In this document: positions 1 to 7,589 of the stretch, one piece after another
Layout of the letters: each line of letters starts with the position of its first letter
Position numbering within the stretch: the first letter of the stretch is position 1
NCBI GenBank assembly: GCA_012727625.1
Contig: JAAYGP010000350.1
Span: 1 to 17,184, forward strand
Reading direction: 5' to 3'
DNA: 17,184 nucleotides
From: Clostridiaceae bacterium
GTDB lineage: Bacteria > Bacillota > Clostridia > DSM-8532
The notes under the pieces: generated by a model
The model's database searches: none
Told to the model about the DNA's origin: nothing
The model's input: only the letters and a program-made list of their open reading frames with translations
Made by a program: the position numbers and the translations under genes

Positions 1-1196
1 CTGCAACAGATGGATTATTGCCACAAATTGATAAGTTTCAGGAAGAAACAGGTATCAAAGTTAACATTGAAATAATCCCTTTCAGCGAATTGCAGACAAA
101 AGCAACGTTGATGCTTAGCCAAGGAAGCGATCAGTATGATATTATGTTTAATAACGCAAACACTACAGCTGCCAATGTGGCTAATAATTATCTTCTTGCT
201 TTGGATGAGTATCTTAAGGATGATCGGCTTAATATTTACTATGATGAATCTGATCTTATACCGGGCTACCTTAATTTATTCAAGGTGGATGGAAAACTAT
301 ATGGACTTCCTGTATATGGAGAGAGCAGCTTTCTAATGTACAGGAAAGATGTTTTTGATGAGTATGGCCTGAAAGTTCCTGAGACATTTACAGAACTATA
401 TGAATGTGCAAAAACTATTTATGAGCGTTCTGGCGGCAAAATGTATGGTATTACGCTACGTGGTGGTGTTGACAGGTATAATTTGGATGCATGCAGCCCG
501 TTTATATGGGGCTTTGGCGGAAGATGGTTTGATGAGAATGACCAGCTTGATTTGGATAGCCCGGAAGCAATAGCAGGTGTAGAAATGTTTGCTAAACTTG
601 TTAGAGAGTACGCTCCTCCTGGTGCTGCTAATTTTGGCTGGCAGGAAAACAGACTTGCTTTTTCTAATGGCTTAGCGGCAATGACAATTGATGCAACAGT
701 CAATGGAGCTTATAACGAAGATCCTAATGAGTCAAAAATAGTTGGCCTCGTCGGTTATGCAAAAATGCCTGTAGAGGTTTCCAAAGACAAGCTATATGGA
801 AACAACGCCGCACTGGTATCACACGGACTATTTATAAACCCATTTGTTAGTGAGGCAAGAAAGCAGGCAGCTGTTCTTTTTGCAACATGGGCTACAAGCA
901 GTGAAGTGCAGGCTGAAGCACAGGTTGTTTCTCCGTTCTGTGGCACTTCTTCCCTTTCCGCTATGCAATCACCTGCATTTAAAGAAAGGTATGCTCCGTT
1001 TATTGATGCAATGGTTTATTCAATAAATAACGGCAATCCTGGATTAAGTGGCGCGAATCCTAAGGGTAATGAACTCCGCTCACTTGTAAGTACTGCTATT
1101 AATCAGGTTATAGTTGGTGAAAAAACAGCGGAAGAAGCAATGAAAGAGGTAACGGAAAAAATTAATAGTACGATTCTGAAAAATGGCTTCAATTAA
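1..1196 (+). CDS. ABC transporter sugar-type substrate-binding protein (5'-truncated by window edge)
   Basis: Extracellular solute-binding protein, family 1, that would capture a sugar or oligosaccharide outside the membrane and hand it to an ABC permease. The frame is open from base 3 with no stop, so the TTG at 18 is not the start and the signal peptide/lipobox lies outside the window. About 397 residues are visible, near the full mature length of the family. Typical pieces are the early stretch reading QIDKFQEETGIKVNIE, the segment SQGSDQYDIMFNN, the mid-protein KLYGLPVYGESSFLMYRKDVF, and a C-terminal half with conserved aromatic residues (WGFGGRWF). No permease or ATPase follows, so the partner genes would have to be upstream. 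Family assignment is firm; the substrate cannot be read from the sequence. Confidence 0.88.
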   Translation, partial: ATDGLLPQIDKFQEETGIKVNIEIIPFSELQTKATLMLSQGSDQYDIMFNNANTTAANVANNYLLALDEYLKDDRLNIYYDESDLIPGYLNLFKVDGKLYGLPVYGESSFLMYRKDVFDEYGLKVPETFTELYECAKTIYERSGGKMYGITLRGGVDRYNLDACSPFIWGFGGRWFDENDQLDLDSPEAIAGVEMFAKLVREYAPPGAANFGWQENRLAFSNGLAAMTIDATVNGAYNEDPNESKIVGLVGYAKMPVEVSKDKLYGNNAALVSHGLFINPFVSEARKQAAVLFATWATSSEVQAEAQVVSPFCGTSSLSAMQSPAFKERYAPFIDAMVYSINNGNPGLSGANPKGNELRSLVSTAINQVIVGEKTAEEAMKEVTEKINSTILKNGFN

Positions 1197-1308
1197 TTAT
1201 ATCTTAAAAGTTCTTTGACATACGTAACAATATTTTTGAATCTCTAAAAGTATTTATAATTACAGTTAAAGCGAAAGAACTATTGAGAAAAGGGAAATGT
1301 ATTCCATG

Positions 1309-1339
1309 GCAAATATGCGGTCTTTGGCCGCATATTTGC
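1309..1339 (+). terminator. Perfect 12-bp hairpin, possible terminator or attenuator
   Basis: Arms at 1309-1320 (GCAAATATGCGG) and 1328-1339 (CCGCATATTTGC) are perfectly complementary around a 7-base loop. The T-rich stretch behind it (1352-1360) is interrupted and displaced by about 12 bases, so it is not a textbook intrinsic terminator. It lies between the binding-protein gene and the next ribosome binding site, so ending transcription of the first gene is the simplest role; leader control of the next gene is possible. Confidence 0.5.
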
Positions 1340-1383
1340 TGTGGAGAACATCTTTGTTTTACTATGGAAAGGAATTATAAAAT

Positions 1384-2437
1384 ATGAAAAAACAAACACG
1401 TAATGTTTTAAGAATGATTGAAAACATTCCGAGGGTTCAGCTTGGATTTTTCCCAACGCCTTTGCACAGGCTTGATAAGCTTTCTGAAAATGGGTGTCAA
1501 CCTGTATATTAAAAGGGATGACTTAACAGGTATAAGCCAGTTTGGAGGGAACAAAATAAGAAAACTTGAATTTCTTTTGGCAAAAGCAATAAAAGACGGG
1601 TGTGACACTGTTTTTACATATGGGGCAACCCAATCCAACCATGCAATGCAAACAGCCACTGCCTGCAGAAAACTGGGGCTTAATCCTGTTTTATATCTTG
1701 TCAGCATTGTTGAACCCGATGAAAATGACTTAAAGGCCAATCTTTTGCTTGATCATATATTAGATGCTGAGATTGTTATTGAACCTTTAAATGGTGATGA
1801 TGAGGCAACGGCAGATAAAAGAGCATTTGAAAAATCACTGGAACATGCGAAAAGGCTTGAAAGGCAGGGCCATAAATGTTGCATGATTCCTGTGGGAGGA
1901 GCAAACGGGGCAGGCTCTGCCGGATTCATAGGAGGCTTTGCAGAAATGCTCTGTCAAATGGAGGAGATTAATGTATCACCGGACTATATCTTCCACGCAT
2001 CAGGTTCAGGCGGCACTTTGGCAGGTCTTGTTGCGGGCAAAAAAATTGTTGATTCAAATGCCAGGATAATGGGAATAGGTGTAAGTGAGAAAGATAATAC
2101 TTATCTTAACAAAATAGTAGCATTGGCAAATTCGGCTATTGAATACATTGGTTCAAATGAGACTGTTACAACTGAAGATTTTTATTATGATTCCAATTAT
2201 TATGCTCCCGGATATGAGATGCCAAGTGAGGGTGGAACGAAAGCAATAAAGGAACTTGCCACCTCGGAAGGCATATTTGTTGACCCTGTCTATTCGGGAA
2301 AAGGATTTGCAGGAATGCTGGATTATATAAGAAGCGGGAAAGTTCCTCAGGGAAGCAATGTTTTGTTCTGGCATACAGGAGGAAATACAGCATTATTTGC
2401 AGAGAAGGAAATAATCGGGGGAATATATAAAAAATAA
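1384..2437 (+). pseudogene. D-cysteine desulfhydrase / ACC deaminase-family PLP enzyme, frameshifted
   Basis: PLP-dependent enzyme of the tryptophan-synthase-beta fold; relatives convert D-cysteine to pyruvate, sulfide and ammonia, or deaminate aminocyclopropane carboxylate. The natural start is ATG 1384 behind GGAAAGGA (about 1365-1373). Its frame gives MKKQTRNVLRMIENIPRVQL and GFFPTPLHRLDKLSE, then stops at TAA 1510-1512. From the A-run at 1487-1490 the family sequence continues in the +1 frame (MGVNLYIKRDDLTG) to the stop at 2435-2437. Removing one A would restore a 350-residue protein, normal for the family. The PLP lysine lies in GGNKIRKLEF (about residue 57 of the repaired protein); the QSNHAMQTA phosphate/substrate loop and the late FWHTGG are intact. 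Only the frame is damaged, so this is either a very recent mutation or a sequencing indel. An ATG at 1418 opens the second frame but would lose the conserved N-terminus. Which of the two family activities it has cannot be decided here. Confidence 0.85.
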
Positions 2438-2664
2438 TAACCGGGCAATATGCTATACGAAACATTGTAATGGGTTATCCTGCTAATCCCATGCAATTAG
2501 CCCCTACAGTGCAGAGTGGATTTTTCAAAGTAAAAAACAAGTGTTATACACCAAATGATAAATTAATAAACACGGTAAGTATAAAGATATTGAAACAACA
2601 TCGAATGCAATGGGGCTTTACTGCTATTCAAAACTATATGATAATAATCGAAAACCTAAAAGTA

Positions 2665-2760
2665 TAGTATATTTACGATTTCAATGTACTGCATTAAAAA
2701 TGAAATATAAAAATTGAAGTACTTAAATAAAATTGCATCACTTTTTAGTATATTTACAAT
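2665..2760 (+). repeat. 15-base direct repeat, two copies 81 bases apart
   Basis: TAGTATATTTACGAT at 2665-2679 and TAGTATATTTACAAT at 2746-2760 differ at one position. In such an AT-rich spacer, part of this may be chance. They could be paired protein-binding sites ahead of the GntR gene. Confidence 0.4.
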
Positions 2761-2805
2761 AGCGAAAAAAAATGATAATATCATAATACAAAAATAACTA
2801 ATACT

Positions 2806-2973
2806 ACAGCGTTAAAAAACCTCTGCGTTGGAAAATAATTATATTGTCCAAATAAGAAAATGGTAAATAGGGTCTCAATAACATATTATTTCTTCAAAGA
2901 TTTTTTTGTTGACTTTGTTTACTCGTCAGTAACTTAGGTTAGTAAATTATTATAAATAAAATTTTAACGCTGT
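2806..2973. repeat. Perfect 12-base inverted repeat flanking 144 bases
   Basis: ACAGCGTTAAAA at 2806-2817 is the exact reverse complement of TTTTAACGCTGT at 2962-2973. The core of each copy (AGCG/CGCT) is GC-rich against the AT-rich background, which makes chance less likely. The right copy lies 38 bases before the GntR start codon. It could be a pair of operator sites for looping repression, or termini of a very small element; no target-site duplication is visible. Confidence 0.45.
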
Positions 2974-3011
2974 GATAATAGTTCATTAATATTGAAAGAA
3001 TGGTGTGAAAA

Positions 3012-3695
3012 ATGAAATTAGCGCGGGTACGTTTAGCCGATCAAGTGGCTGATAAAATTCTTGATATGATAGCAAACGGAATTTATAAACCTGGTGATAA
3101 ACTTCCTGTTGAGAATGAGATTGCTGAATTATTTTCTGTCAGCCGAGTCACTGTTAGAGAAGCGTTAGTAAAACTCTCAATGATGAGCATTATTGATATT
3201 CGACAAGGCGATGGAACATTTGTTAAGACAGTATCACCGGAATCTTTTATGAAACCGTTGTTACCCATGGTTATTCTTGATAAGAAAGATCTGGTGGATA
3301 TTTATGTCGTTCGTTTAGCAATCGAAAGTAAAACCGCAGAATTGGCAGCCCTTAATTCGACAGAACAAGACATTAATGACTTAAATAATATAATGAAGTT
3401 AATGGAGAGTGCATACAAACAAAACGATTTTGAGCAATATCACAAAAATGACTTTAATTTACACCTTACGATTGCCAAAGCAAGCAAGAATGTTATATTA
3501 TACAAGATATTAGAAATAATACAAGATTTGTTGAACTATTCCATTATTGCTGCATCAGAAGAGGCCAGTTTTATTGAAATATCAATTAAACTTCATAAGC
3601 TTATAATTAACGCCATCACAAATAGAGATCCTGAAAAGGCAGCGGAATACATGGTGACACATCTCAACGGAGGTATGAATTATCTTAAAAAATAA
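3012..3695 (+). CDS. GntR-family transcriptional regulator, FadR subfamily (FCD domain)
   Basis: DNA-binding regulator of 227 residues, usual size for the FadR group. The N-terminal winged helix-turn-helix spans about residues 8-72, with GIYKPGDKLPVENEIAELF leading into the recognition helix SVSRVTVREALVKL and the wing RQGDGTFV. The C-terminal all-helical FCD ligand domain covers about 90-220 and keeps the typical metal/ligand residues Asp147 and His151 (NDFNLHL), His195 (KLHKLI) and His217. FadR-type regulators usually answer to small carboxylic acids. It is followed after 52 bases by the YitT-family gene in the same direction, probably as one transcript. Repeats just upstream (2806-2973) and the dyad at 2919-2932 are candidate sites for autoregulation. 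The ribosome binding site is weak. Confidence 0.9.
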   Translation: MKLARVRLADQVADKILDMIANGIYKPGDKLPVENEIAELFSVSRVTVREALVKLSMMSIIDIRQGDGTFVKTVSPESFMKPLLPMVILDKKDLVDIYVVRLAIESKTAELAALNSTEQDINDLNNIMKLMESAYKQNDFEQYHKNDFNLHLTIAKASKNVILYKILEIIQDLLNYSIIAASEEASFIEISIKLHKLIINAITNRDPEKAAEYMVTHLNGGMNYLKK

Positions 3696-3747
3696 TAATG
3701 TATATTTTGTATCCTTGTATGCAGTAATTTATCAAGGTGGTTATTAA

Positions 3748-4647
3748 ATGAAGATAGATAACAAGGTAAGAACCAATTGTAGAGCTTATTTCTATATGAT
3801 CATTGGTTCAATGATCCATGCTGTTGGAGTTAATGTTTTTTTAATACCACATAAGATAGCGCCAGGGGGCATAACAAGTATAGCTACTGTTATTTATTAT
3901 TTATCTGAAAAAGTATTTCCTGTTGGTGTAACTACTATGGTTTTATGCATCCCACTATTTATTCTTGGTTACAAACAATTAGGCCGTATTTTTATAATAC
4001 GTACACTTTTTAGTACCGTATTTTTATCGGTTTTCATTGATATATCCACACCATTAACAAATTATATCAGTGCATTGATTGCATCGAATAAGCTTGACAA
4101 TAACAATGATTATATGCTTTTTTCAATATTTGGAGGTATCATTGCTGGCTTTGGCCTGGGCTTGATTTTTAAATCAGGTGCTACAACAGGAGGCACAGAT
4201 CTTGCGGCCAGATTAATTAATCATTTTTATCCGAACATATCCATAGGTAAAGCATTGGTAATAATAGACGGGATTATAGTTATTATTGTAATTTTAGCTT
4301 TTAATAATATTCTTTTAGGTCTTTATGCTATTCTGTCCCTTTATGTTTCTTCAAAAATAATAGATATAGTTATTGATGGATTAAGTGTTACCAAATCTGT
4401 TTATATTATATCAGACTTTGCTGACGATATTGCGCAGATTATCTTGCTGAAATTTGGAAGGGGAGTGACCTCATTTATTGGAAAGGGCATGTATTCCGGG
4501 AAAGAAAAAAAAATGCTTTATTGTGTTATTCCGAAAGCCCAGCTTGCCAAATTAAAATCACTTATTAAAAATATCGATCCTGTAGCATTTGTCACAATCA
4601 GCAGTGTTACTGAAGTAATCAGCAAAGATTTTAAACTGGAAAGCTAA
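3748..4647 (+). CDS. YitT family integral membrane protein
   Basis: Membrane protein of 299 residues with the YitT architecture: an N-terminal multi-pass region (about residues 12-185) and a C-terminal soluble DUF2179 domain (about 215-295). The family signature is visible in IHAVGVNVFLIPHKIAPGGI near the N-terminus and GLGLIFKSGATTGGTDLAARL in the middle. The DUF2179 part contains GRGVTSFIGKGMYSGKEKKM followed by the CVIPKAQLAKLKSLIKNIDP helix. Substrate and function of the family are not established. The start ATG follows AAGGTGG at about 3734-3740. Spacing to the GntR gene suggests co-transcription and therefore regulation by it. Confidence 0.9.
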   Translation: MKIDNKVRTNCRAYFYMIIGSMIHAVGVNVFLIPHKIAPGGITSIATVIYYLSEKVFPVGVTTMVLCIPLFILGYKQLGRIFIIRTLFSTVFLSVFIDISTPLTNYISALIASNKLDNNNDYMLFSIFGGIIAGFGLGLIFKSGATTGGTDLAARLINHFYPNISIGKALVIIDGIIVIIVILAFNNILLGLYAILSLYVSSKIIDIVIDGLSVTKSVYIISDFADDIAQIILLKFGRGVTSFIGKGMYSGKEKKMLYCVIPKAQLAKLKSLIKNIDPVAFVTISSVTEVISKDFKLES

Positions 4648-4890
4648 ACGGTATGAATTTAGACGGTGGGGCTTCTTCCGGCTTGTACTTTAAAGGTGAG
4701 CTTCTGACAGCTCCATCAAAAAAACCTGCAGGTAGCTGCCTACTGGTCCGCTCTTGGCGATATGTATGCCAGTTATCAGATTCGGGATACGGCAAAGGCA
4801 AGAACTTGCTATGAAAAAGCACTAACCCTAAACCCAGGTGACAGTATGAGAGCCAGCCTTAATGAAAAACTGAAAAAGCTATCTGAATAA
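4648..4890 (+). pseudogene. Fused gene tails: phosphodiester glycosidase C-terminus and TPR-repeat C-terminus
   Basis: Two coding relics lie in different frames with no start. In the frame of 4653 the sequence reads MNLDGGASSGLYFKGELLTA followed by PSKKPAGSCLLV, which matches the C-terminal active-site region of the NAGPA-type phosphodiester glycosidase domain (usual form NLDGGGSS...Y.G). From about 4735, in the frame ending at TAA 4888-4890, it reads AAYWSALGDMYASYQIRDTA then KARTCYEKALTLNPGDSMRA and a short charged tail, a typical tetratricopeptide repeat with its helical cap. The switch point is near 4730. It may be the end of one frameshifted protein or a junction of two deleted genes. 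It lies directly between the YitT gene and the convergent ligase gene. Confidence 0.65.
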
Positions 4891-4897
4891 TGCCCCC

Positions 4898-5839
4898 TTA
4901 CTCTGTCTTGCATTCTTCAGGCTCCTTGTCATACCGGATACCTTTAAAAACCGGTTGGCGCAATGAGCCTGTTGAGGTTTTCATCATATATTTTACAGTG
5001 CAGACAAGGGCTGGCTTAAGCCACACAGCGTTTTCATTTCCTGGCGGTACGGTTTTAAAAGGCGGGTTATTTAACTTTTCAACAGAGGCTAAAATCCTGT
5101 AATCCCCGGTTGATACTCCCAGGGTAACATGACCTTTATATATCAAATCTTTGTTTTTATACTGTCCCAGTACAATGCTTGTTACGTTGTTATCCTTTCT
5201 GATATATCCGCATATGACGAAATCATCATCCTGCAGATTTTTTATTTTAATCCACTCTTTTGTTCTTTTCCCCGGGTAATATTTGCTTTGTTTCAGTTTT
5301 GCGACAATGCCCTCCAGATCGTTTTCTTCCGATAAAGCATAGAAGTCTGTTCCTCTTTCTTCTATATAGCGTGACACAGCCAGCCGCTCATTCTCGGAAA
5401 CAATGCCGTCAAGCAGTCTTTTCCGTTCCATAAGGGGCAGATCAAAAACCTGATTGTTACTGTGATACAGAATGTCAAAGGCTGTAAAGCTTGCAGGATA
5501 TTTAACTGAACGTAAATGGATTTTAAAACTATTGGAAGTTAAAGATCGTCTTTGAATTTCAAAAAAATCAGGCTTGCCGTCTTTAATGACAATTAATTCA
5601 CCATCGAGAATGCAGCGGCATTTTACCTGTTTATGGATCTGTGACAATTCAGGCACTTTTGCTAGCATTTTCATGTTTCTTTTGTTACGAAGCTCTGTTC
5701 CATTCTCCGGGTCAAGATATGCAAGGCATCGTTCTCCGTCCAGCTTCAGTTCATAGATATAGTCCCTGCTGTCAAAGGCTTCCGATATCCCGCCAATCAG
5801 CATGGGCTTAATTGATTTCGTTTTAAAAATATCAGTCAT
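4898..5839 (-). CDS. ligD: ATP-dependent DNA ligase, LigD ligase-domain type (NHEJ)
   Basis: ATP-dependent ligase that seals double-strand breaks together with Ku. The 313 residues cover only the adenylation domain plus OB-fold; the primase/polymerase and phosphoesterase domains of large LigD proteins are absent. Motif I is ELKLDGERCLAY with the AMP-accepting lysine at 32; motif III is LDGELIV (78-84); motif IV is EGIVAK (176-181); motif V is WIKIKN (196-201). The OB-fold ends with the family pattern WLKPALVCTVKYMMKTSTGS and a PVFKGIRYDK tail. Its ATG overlaps the Ku stop by four bases (ATGA at 5836-5839), so the two are translated from one mRNA, probably by coupling. The stop is 7 bases from the end of the TPR relic on the other strand. 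Confidence 0.93.
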   Translation of the reverse strand: MTDIFKTKSIKPMLIGGISEAFDSRDYIYELKLDGERCLAYLDPENGTELRNKRNMKMLAKVPELSQIHKQVKCRCILDGELIVIKDGKPDFFEIQRRSLTSNSFKIHLRSVKYPASFTAFDILYHSNNQVFDLPLMERKRLLDGIVSENERLAVSRYIEERGTDFYALSEENDLEGIVAKLKQSKYYPGKRTKEWIKIKNLQDDDFVICGYIRKDNNVTSIVLGQYKNKDLIYKGHVTLGVSTGDYRILASVEKLNNPPFKTVPPGNENAVWLKPALVCTVKYMMKTSTGSLRQPVFKGIRYDKEPEECKTE

Positions 5840-6627
5840 GCCCGCTTTTTCACCTTTTTGGTTGTAGTTTTCTTAGTCTGCTCAATGCTTGCTTTAAGCG
5901 CGTCCATAAGGTTAATAACATTGCCCTGGTCTGCAGCTTTGGCCGCTACAATTTCTTTCCCCGCAATTTTATCTTCAATCAATTTTCGAAGCTTTTCCTG
6001 GTATTCATCCTTATATTCTTCAGGATTAAAGGGAGTGTCCATGGAATTAATAAGGGTTTTTGCCATGGAGAGCTCTTCTTTGCCAAGCGATTGCTTGTTG
6101 TATGATTTAGGCAAATCCTTTACCTCATCTTCATAAAACATTGTTGAGATAAGCATGCCGTCTTCCCGGGGTATTATAGCCATAAGGGTATCCCGCGTTC
6201 CCATTACTGTTTTCCCGATGGCAATTTTCTGCTCACTCATAAGAGCTGTCCGTAAAAGTTCAAAAGCTTTTTCGCCACCGGGTTCAGGGAGCACTTGATA
6301 TGTTTTATCGTAATATACCGGTGAAATCTGATTCAACTGCGCAAAATGCAATATTTGTATTGATTTTTCCTTTTCAGTTTTAATTTTTTCAACTTCCTCT
6401 TCGGTGACGATAACATAATGATCCTTGTCATATTCGTATCCCTTGACAATATCATTTGAAGATATCTCCTTGCCGCAATGCCCGCAGACTTTTTTATACC
6501 TGATTCTTTCGTGATCCTCTTTATGCAGTTGGTTAAAATGTATATCATTGTCCTGAATGGCCGTATACAAAGAAACCGGGATCGCGACAAGCCCGAAAGA
6601 TATTAATGTTCTGTGGGCAACCGCCAT
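5836..6627 (-). CDS. ku: Ku-family DNA end-binding protein (NHEJ)
   Basis: Bacterial Ku homodimer subunit that encircles broken DNA ends and recruits the ligase encoded downstream. The start used is ATG at 6627, giving 263 residues beginning MAVAHRTLISFGLVAIPVSL, the conserved Ku N-terminus, placed just behind GGAGGTGTG. A longer in-frame start at 6720 only adds a non-conserved leader. Family features: HFNQLHKEDHERIRYKKVC, the CGHCGKEI pair of cysteines, DIVKGYEYDKDHYVIVTEEE, and SPVYYDKTYQVLPEPGGEKA. The C-terminus is a lysine-rich tail (TKKTTTKKVKKRA), as expected for the ligase/DNA-contacting end of bacterial Ku. It is the first gene of a two-gene operon. In Bacillus the equivalent pair is used in the spore; whether that holds here is inference. 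Confidence 0.94.
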   Translation of the reverse strand: MAVAHRTLISFGLVAIPVSLYTAIQDNDIHFNQLHKEDHERIRYKKVCGHCGKEISSNDIVKGYEYDKDHYVIVTEEEVEKIKTEKEKSIQILHFAQLNQISPVYYDKTYQVLPEPGGEKAFELLRTALMSEQKIAIGKTVMGTRDTLMAIIPREDGMLISTMFYEDEVKDLPKSYNKQSLGKEELSMAKTLINSMDTPFNPEEYKDEYQEKLRKLIEDKIAGKEIVAAKAADQGNVINLMDALKASIEQTKKTTTKKVKKRA

Positions 6628-6664
6628 AAAACACACCTCCGATTTAATATTGTTTCCGTTTGCA

Positions 6665-6693
6665 ATTGTAATAATACAGGGGAGGTATGACAA
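6665..6693 (-). promoter_or_regulatory. Predicted sigma-A-like promoter of the ku-ligD operon
   Basis: Read on the minus strand: -35 TTGTCA (6688-6693), a 17-base spacer, and -10 TACAAT (6665-6670). This places the transcript start about 30 bases before the Ku start codon, leaving room for the GGAGG site. It is consistent in spacing but untested. I found no convincing spore sigma-G element. Confidence 0.5.
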
Positions 6694-6878
6694 GGGAACA
6701 AAATAACATTTTCTTACCAAATATAATCATATTCAGCCTATCAATTCACTTGGGCCGGTAATAAATATGAAAGTAGTTGCGGGGTTTTACATTAAGCTCT
6801 TGATTTATATGGGGATAATCCTAAGTGAAAGAATTTTATTGATAATGTGCAAGCGGATGGATTCCTGGCCTCTCATAC

Positions 6879-6908
6879 TTGACAGGAGTCATTCTTTAAC
6901 CAGATAAT
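6879..6908 (+). promoter_or_regulatory. Near-consensus promoter of the decayed lipoprotein gene
   Basis: TTGACA at 6879-6884, an 18-base spacer, and GATAAT at 6903-6908. A GGAGG ribosome binding site follows at 6934-6938. The transcription and translation signals are therefore better preserved than the reading frame they serve. Confidence 0.6.
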
Positions 6909-6946
6909 ATTTTTAGCAGGATAAGTTTGCCATGGAGGTGTTGTCA

Positions 6947-7498
6947 TTGAGAGCTGTAAAAAGGATTGTATTTTTACGCTGATTCTTGTTTTGATGTTTG
7001 CATTCCCAGGCTGCATTCTGAAAAAGCAATAAATTCCGTGATACAGGAGAATACTCGCAGTACACAGGAATATTACGGGCCGTATAAAGGGCACGATGAG
7101 CTGGTATGGGATGAAGAAGCAATGTTCGGAATGAAGTTCCCCGGTGGTGAAATATATTCGCACTATGTAATTCTTGGCAGACATTCTTATGAAATACATG
7201 GATTGTCATATTAAAAATTCAAGGCCTGCATACAGGAAAAAGGACCTTGGCTTTACCCATGATGTGACAGAGGATGAACATATGTAAAAAGGATACCATG
7301 TAAAATACAATAACAGGTTTATCTGGATAGATTATGTACGATCCGAATGGTCCACCGTCCCCGATCATGTGGACATTCGTGCAGGCCATGATTAATGCAA
7401 AACCTCCGTGCAATAACGATTTTTGCAGAGAGGCGGATAAACTTCAATATTCCTCGGATTTGTCCGGTCAGGATATTACCGTTATAAAACTTCAGTAA
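6947..7498 (+). pseudogene. Decayed small lipoprotein gene, several frameshifts
   Basis: Start is probably TTG 6947 behind GGAGG (6934-6938): MRAVKRIVFLR, then TGA 6980-6982. After the T-run at 6971-6975 the frame reads TLILVLMFAFPGC, a hydrophobic signal peptide ending in a lipobox cysteine. After the A-run at 7021-7025 the frame shifts again to GPYKGHDELVWDEEAMFGMK and ends at TAA 7212-7214. A further frame from 7210 carries RKKDLGFTHDVTEDEHM, an in-frame stop, then FIWIDYVRSEWSTVPDHVDI. The last shift near 7393 gives READKLQYSSDLSGQDITVI and the final stop at 7496-7498. Stitched together it would be a lipoprotein of roughly 180 residues. I do not recognise the family. Terminator and intron relic follow directly. 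Clean protein-like text in each segment suggests recent decay or repeated sequencing indels. Confidence 0.6.
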
Positions 7499-7551
7499 GT
7501 TGTAATAATGCCAAACATGCAAAGTAATTGTTTTTTGAAGTAAACAGTGAA

Positions 7552-7589
7552 AAACAGCAGCACCATGATGCGGATGTGCTGCTGTTTAT
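7552..7589 (+). terminator. Intrinsic terminator hairpin that served as intron target
   Basis: Perfect 12-bp stem AAACAGCAGCAC (7552-7563) and GTGCTGCTGTTT (7576-7587) around a 12-base loop, followed by AT and then immediately by the intron's first base. The usual T-run is cut to TTTAT because the intron sits there. Group IIC introns are known to insert just after such terminator stems. It would have ended transcription of the lipoprotein gene. Confidence 0.75.

Larger units (their letters stand above)
2438..3011. other. AT-rich spacer with repeats, no convincing intact gene
   Basis: This 574-base gap separates the broken PLP enzyme from the GntR regulator. It holds a near-identical 15-base direct repeat, a distant perfect 12-base inverted repeat (both listed separately) and a TTAC-N6-GTAA dyad at 2919-2932 that could be a regulator site. 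A possible coding relic is the frame reading KYKDIETTSNAMGLYCYSKL around 2578-2640, which looks protein-like but has no start and matches nothing I recognise. Confidence 0.6.
6628..6931. other. Divergent intergenic region between ku and the decayed lipoprotein gene
   Basis: About 300 bases with the leftward ku promoter at its left end and the rightward promoter at 6879-6908 at its right end. A 46-codon frame starting at ATG 6767 and ending at 6907 (MKVVAGFYIKLLIYMGIILS...) has no ribosome binding site and ends inside that promoter, so I do not call it a gene. Nothing else is evident. Confidence 0.5.

Noticed and set aside
1487..1512. Programmed ribosomal frameshift in the PLP enzyme
   Set aside because: The A4 run is not a classic slippery heptamer, there is no evident stimulatory stem or internal ribosome site, and this family is not known to use frameshifting.
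2470..2667. 65-codon plus-strand frame after the PLP enzyme
   Set aside because: No ribosome binding site, unremarkable sequence, and the more protein-like reading is in a neighbouring frame without a start; at best part of a relic.
6628..6720. Upstream in-frame start for Ku at 6720
   Set aside because: The added 31 residues are not conserved and overlap the promoter; the strong GGAGG site belongs to ATG 6627.
6767..6907. 46-codon small open frame with hydrophobic N-terminus
   Set aside because: No ribosome binding site and its end overlaps the next promoter.
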